The notes under the pieces: generated by a model | Seen by the model: the letters and a program-made list of their open reading frames with translations, nothing else | What the model was told of the DNA's origin: nothing | Databases searched by the model: none | In this document: piece by piece, positions 63,879 through 64,000 of the stretch | Position numbering within the stretch: position 1 is the first letter of the stretch | How the letters are laid out: each line of letters begins with the position of its first letter | Program-made: the position numbers and the translations under genes | Origin: Nectonema munidae | Taxonomy: Eukaryota > Nematomorpha > Nectonematoida > Nectonematidae | Assembly (NCBI GenBank): GCA_030549495.1 | Contig: JAUIRK010000952.1 | Location: 372,001 to 436,000 of the forward strand | Reading direction: 5' to 3' | DNA: 64,000 nucleotides

Positions 63879-63981
63879 TTAACCCTTTGAAGACGATTCG
63901 TCTGCTTTTTTTTCAATGCAATTTTATATATTCAAAGAAGACGATTTTCATTTCTTGGGACACTGGTCCTCAAAGAGTTAA
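63879..63981. mobile_element. TTAA MITE, subfamily B (103 bp), chained to neighbours at both ends
   Basis: TTAACCCTTTGAAGACGATTCG at the left and CACTGGTCCTCAAAGAGTTAA at the right. The left TTAA is also the end (AAAGGGTTAA) of a preceding partial copy. At the right a subfamily C copy begins at once (TTAACCCATTTAAGG, from 63982) and runs off the window. Confidence 0.85.
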
Positions 63982-64000
63982 TTAACCCATTTAAGGCCAA

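Overview
This looks like nuclear DNA of an invertebrate animal. It is visibly AT-rich, host genes are cut by introns from 49 bp to about 11 kb, no operons or bacterial signals appear, and most of the window is transposon debris. No species can be named from the sequence. Three host genes are supported. (1) An intronless, divergent rhodopsin-like GPCR lies on the minus strand (1179-2360). (2) The 3' end of a nicotinic-type Cys-loop receptor subunit lies on the plus strand: TM3 exon 8247-8440, loop exon 8934-9119, TM4/stop exon 12850-13038. (3) A complete QTRT1-type queuine tRNA-ribosyltransferase lies on the minus strand (35301 down to 15557) as eight exons encoding 392 residues. The receptor and QTRT1 are convergent and about 2.5 kb apart.

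The QTRT1 introns are a transposon trap. Its last intron (15707-26767) holds a 5'-truncated LINE whose reading frame is split by a 2.6 kb terminal-inverted-repeat element. That element itself carries an hAT-like MITE, a Mutator-like MITE and a SINE. The LINE is split again by an LTR retrotransposon fossil flanked by a GAATG duplication, and piggyBac remnants follow. Other QTRT1 introns hold a LINE 3' end and remnants of unclassified element families.

From 35.4 kb to the right end no host gene could be identified. This part holds two further piggyBac copies (35.4-36.3 kb and 37.6-39.6 kb), an hAT MITE with a perfect 8-bp duplication, a LINE with RNase H, a satellite of about 150-bp units, a second member of the unclassified transposase family, and two Mutator-like MITEs. 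The last 5.4 kb is packed with short TTAA-flanked MITEs.

Two element systems stand out. One is a set of four Mutator-like elements whose terminal inverted repeats are themselves built of short tandem repeats; three have 8-9-bp target duplications and one encodes part of a MULE transposase. The other is a family of roughly 100-140 bp TTAA/CCC...GGG elements sharing an internal ATCGTCTGC core. One copy is inserted inside another, and a third copy in a QTRT1 intron preserves the empty site, so TTAA-specific insertion can be read directly from the window. With at least four piggyBac transposase remnants nearby, these are best read as piggyBac-type MITEs.
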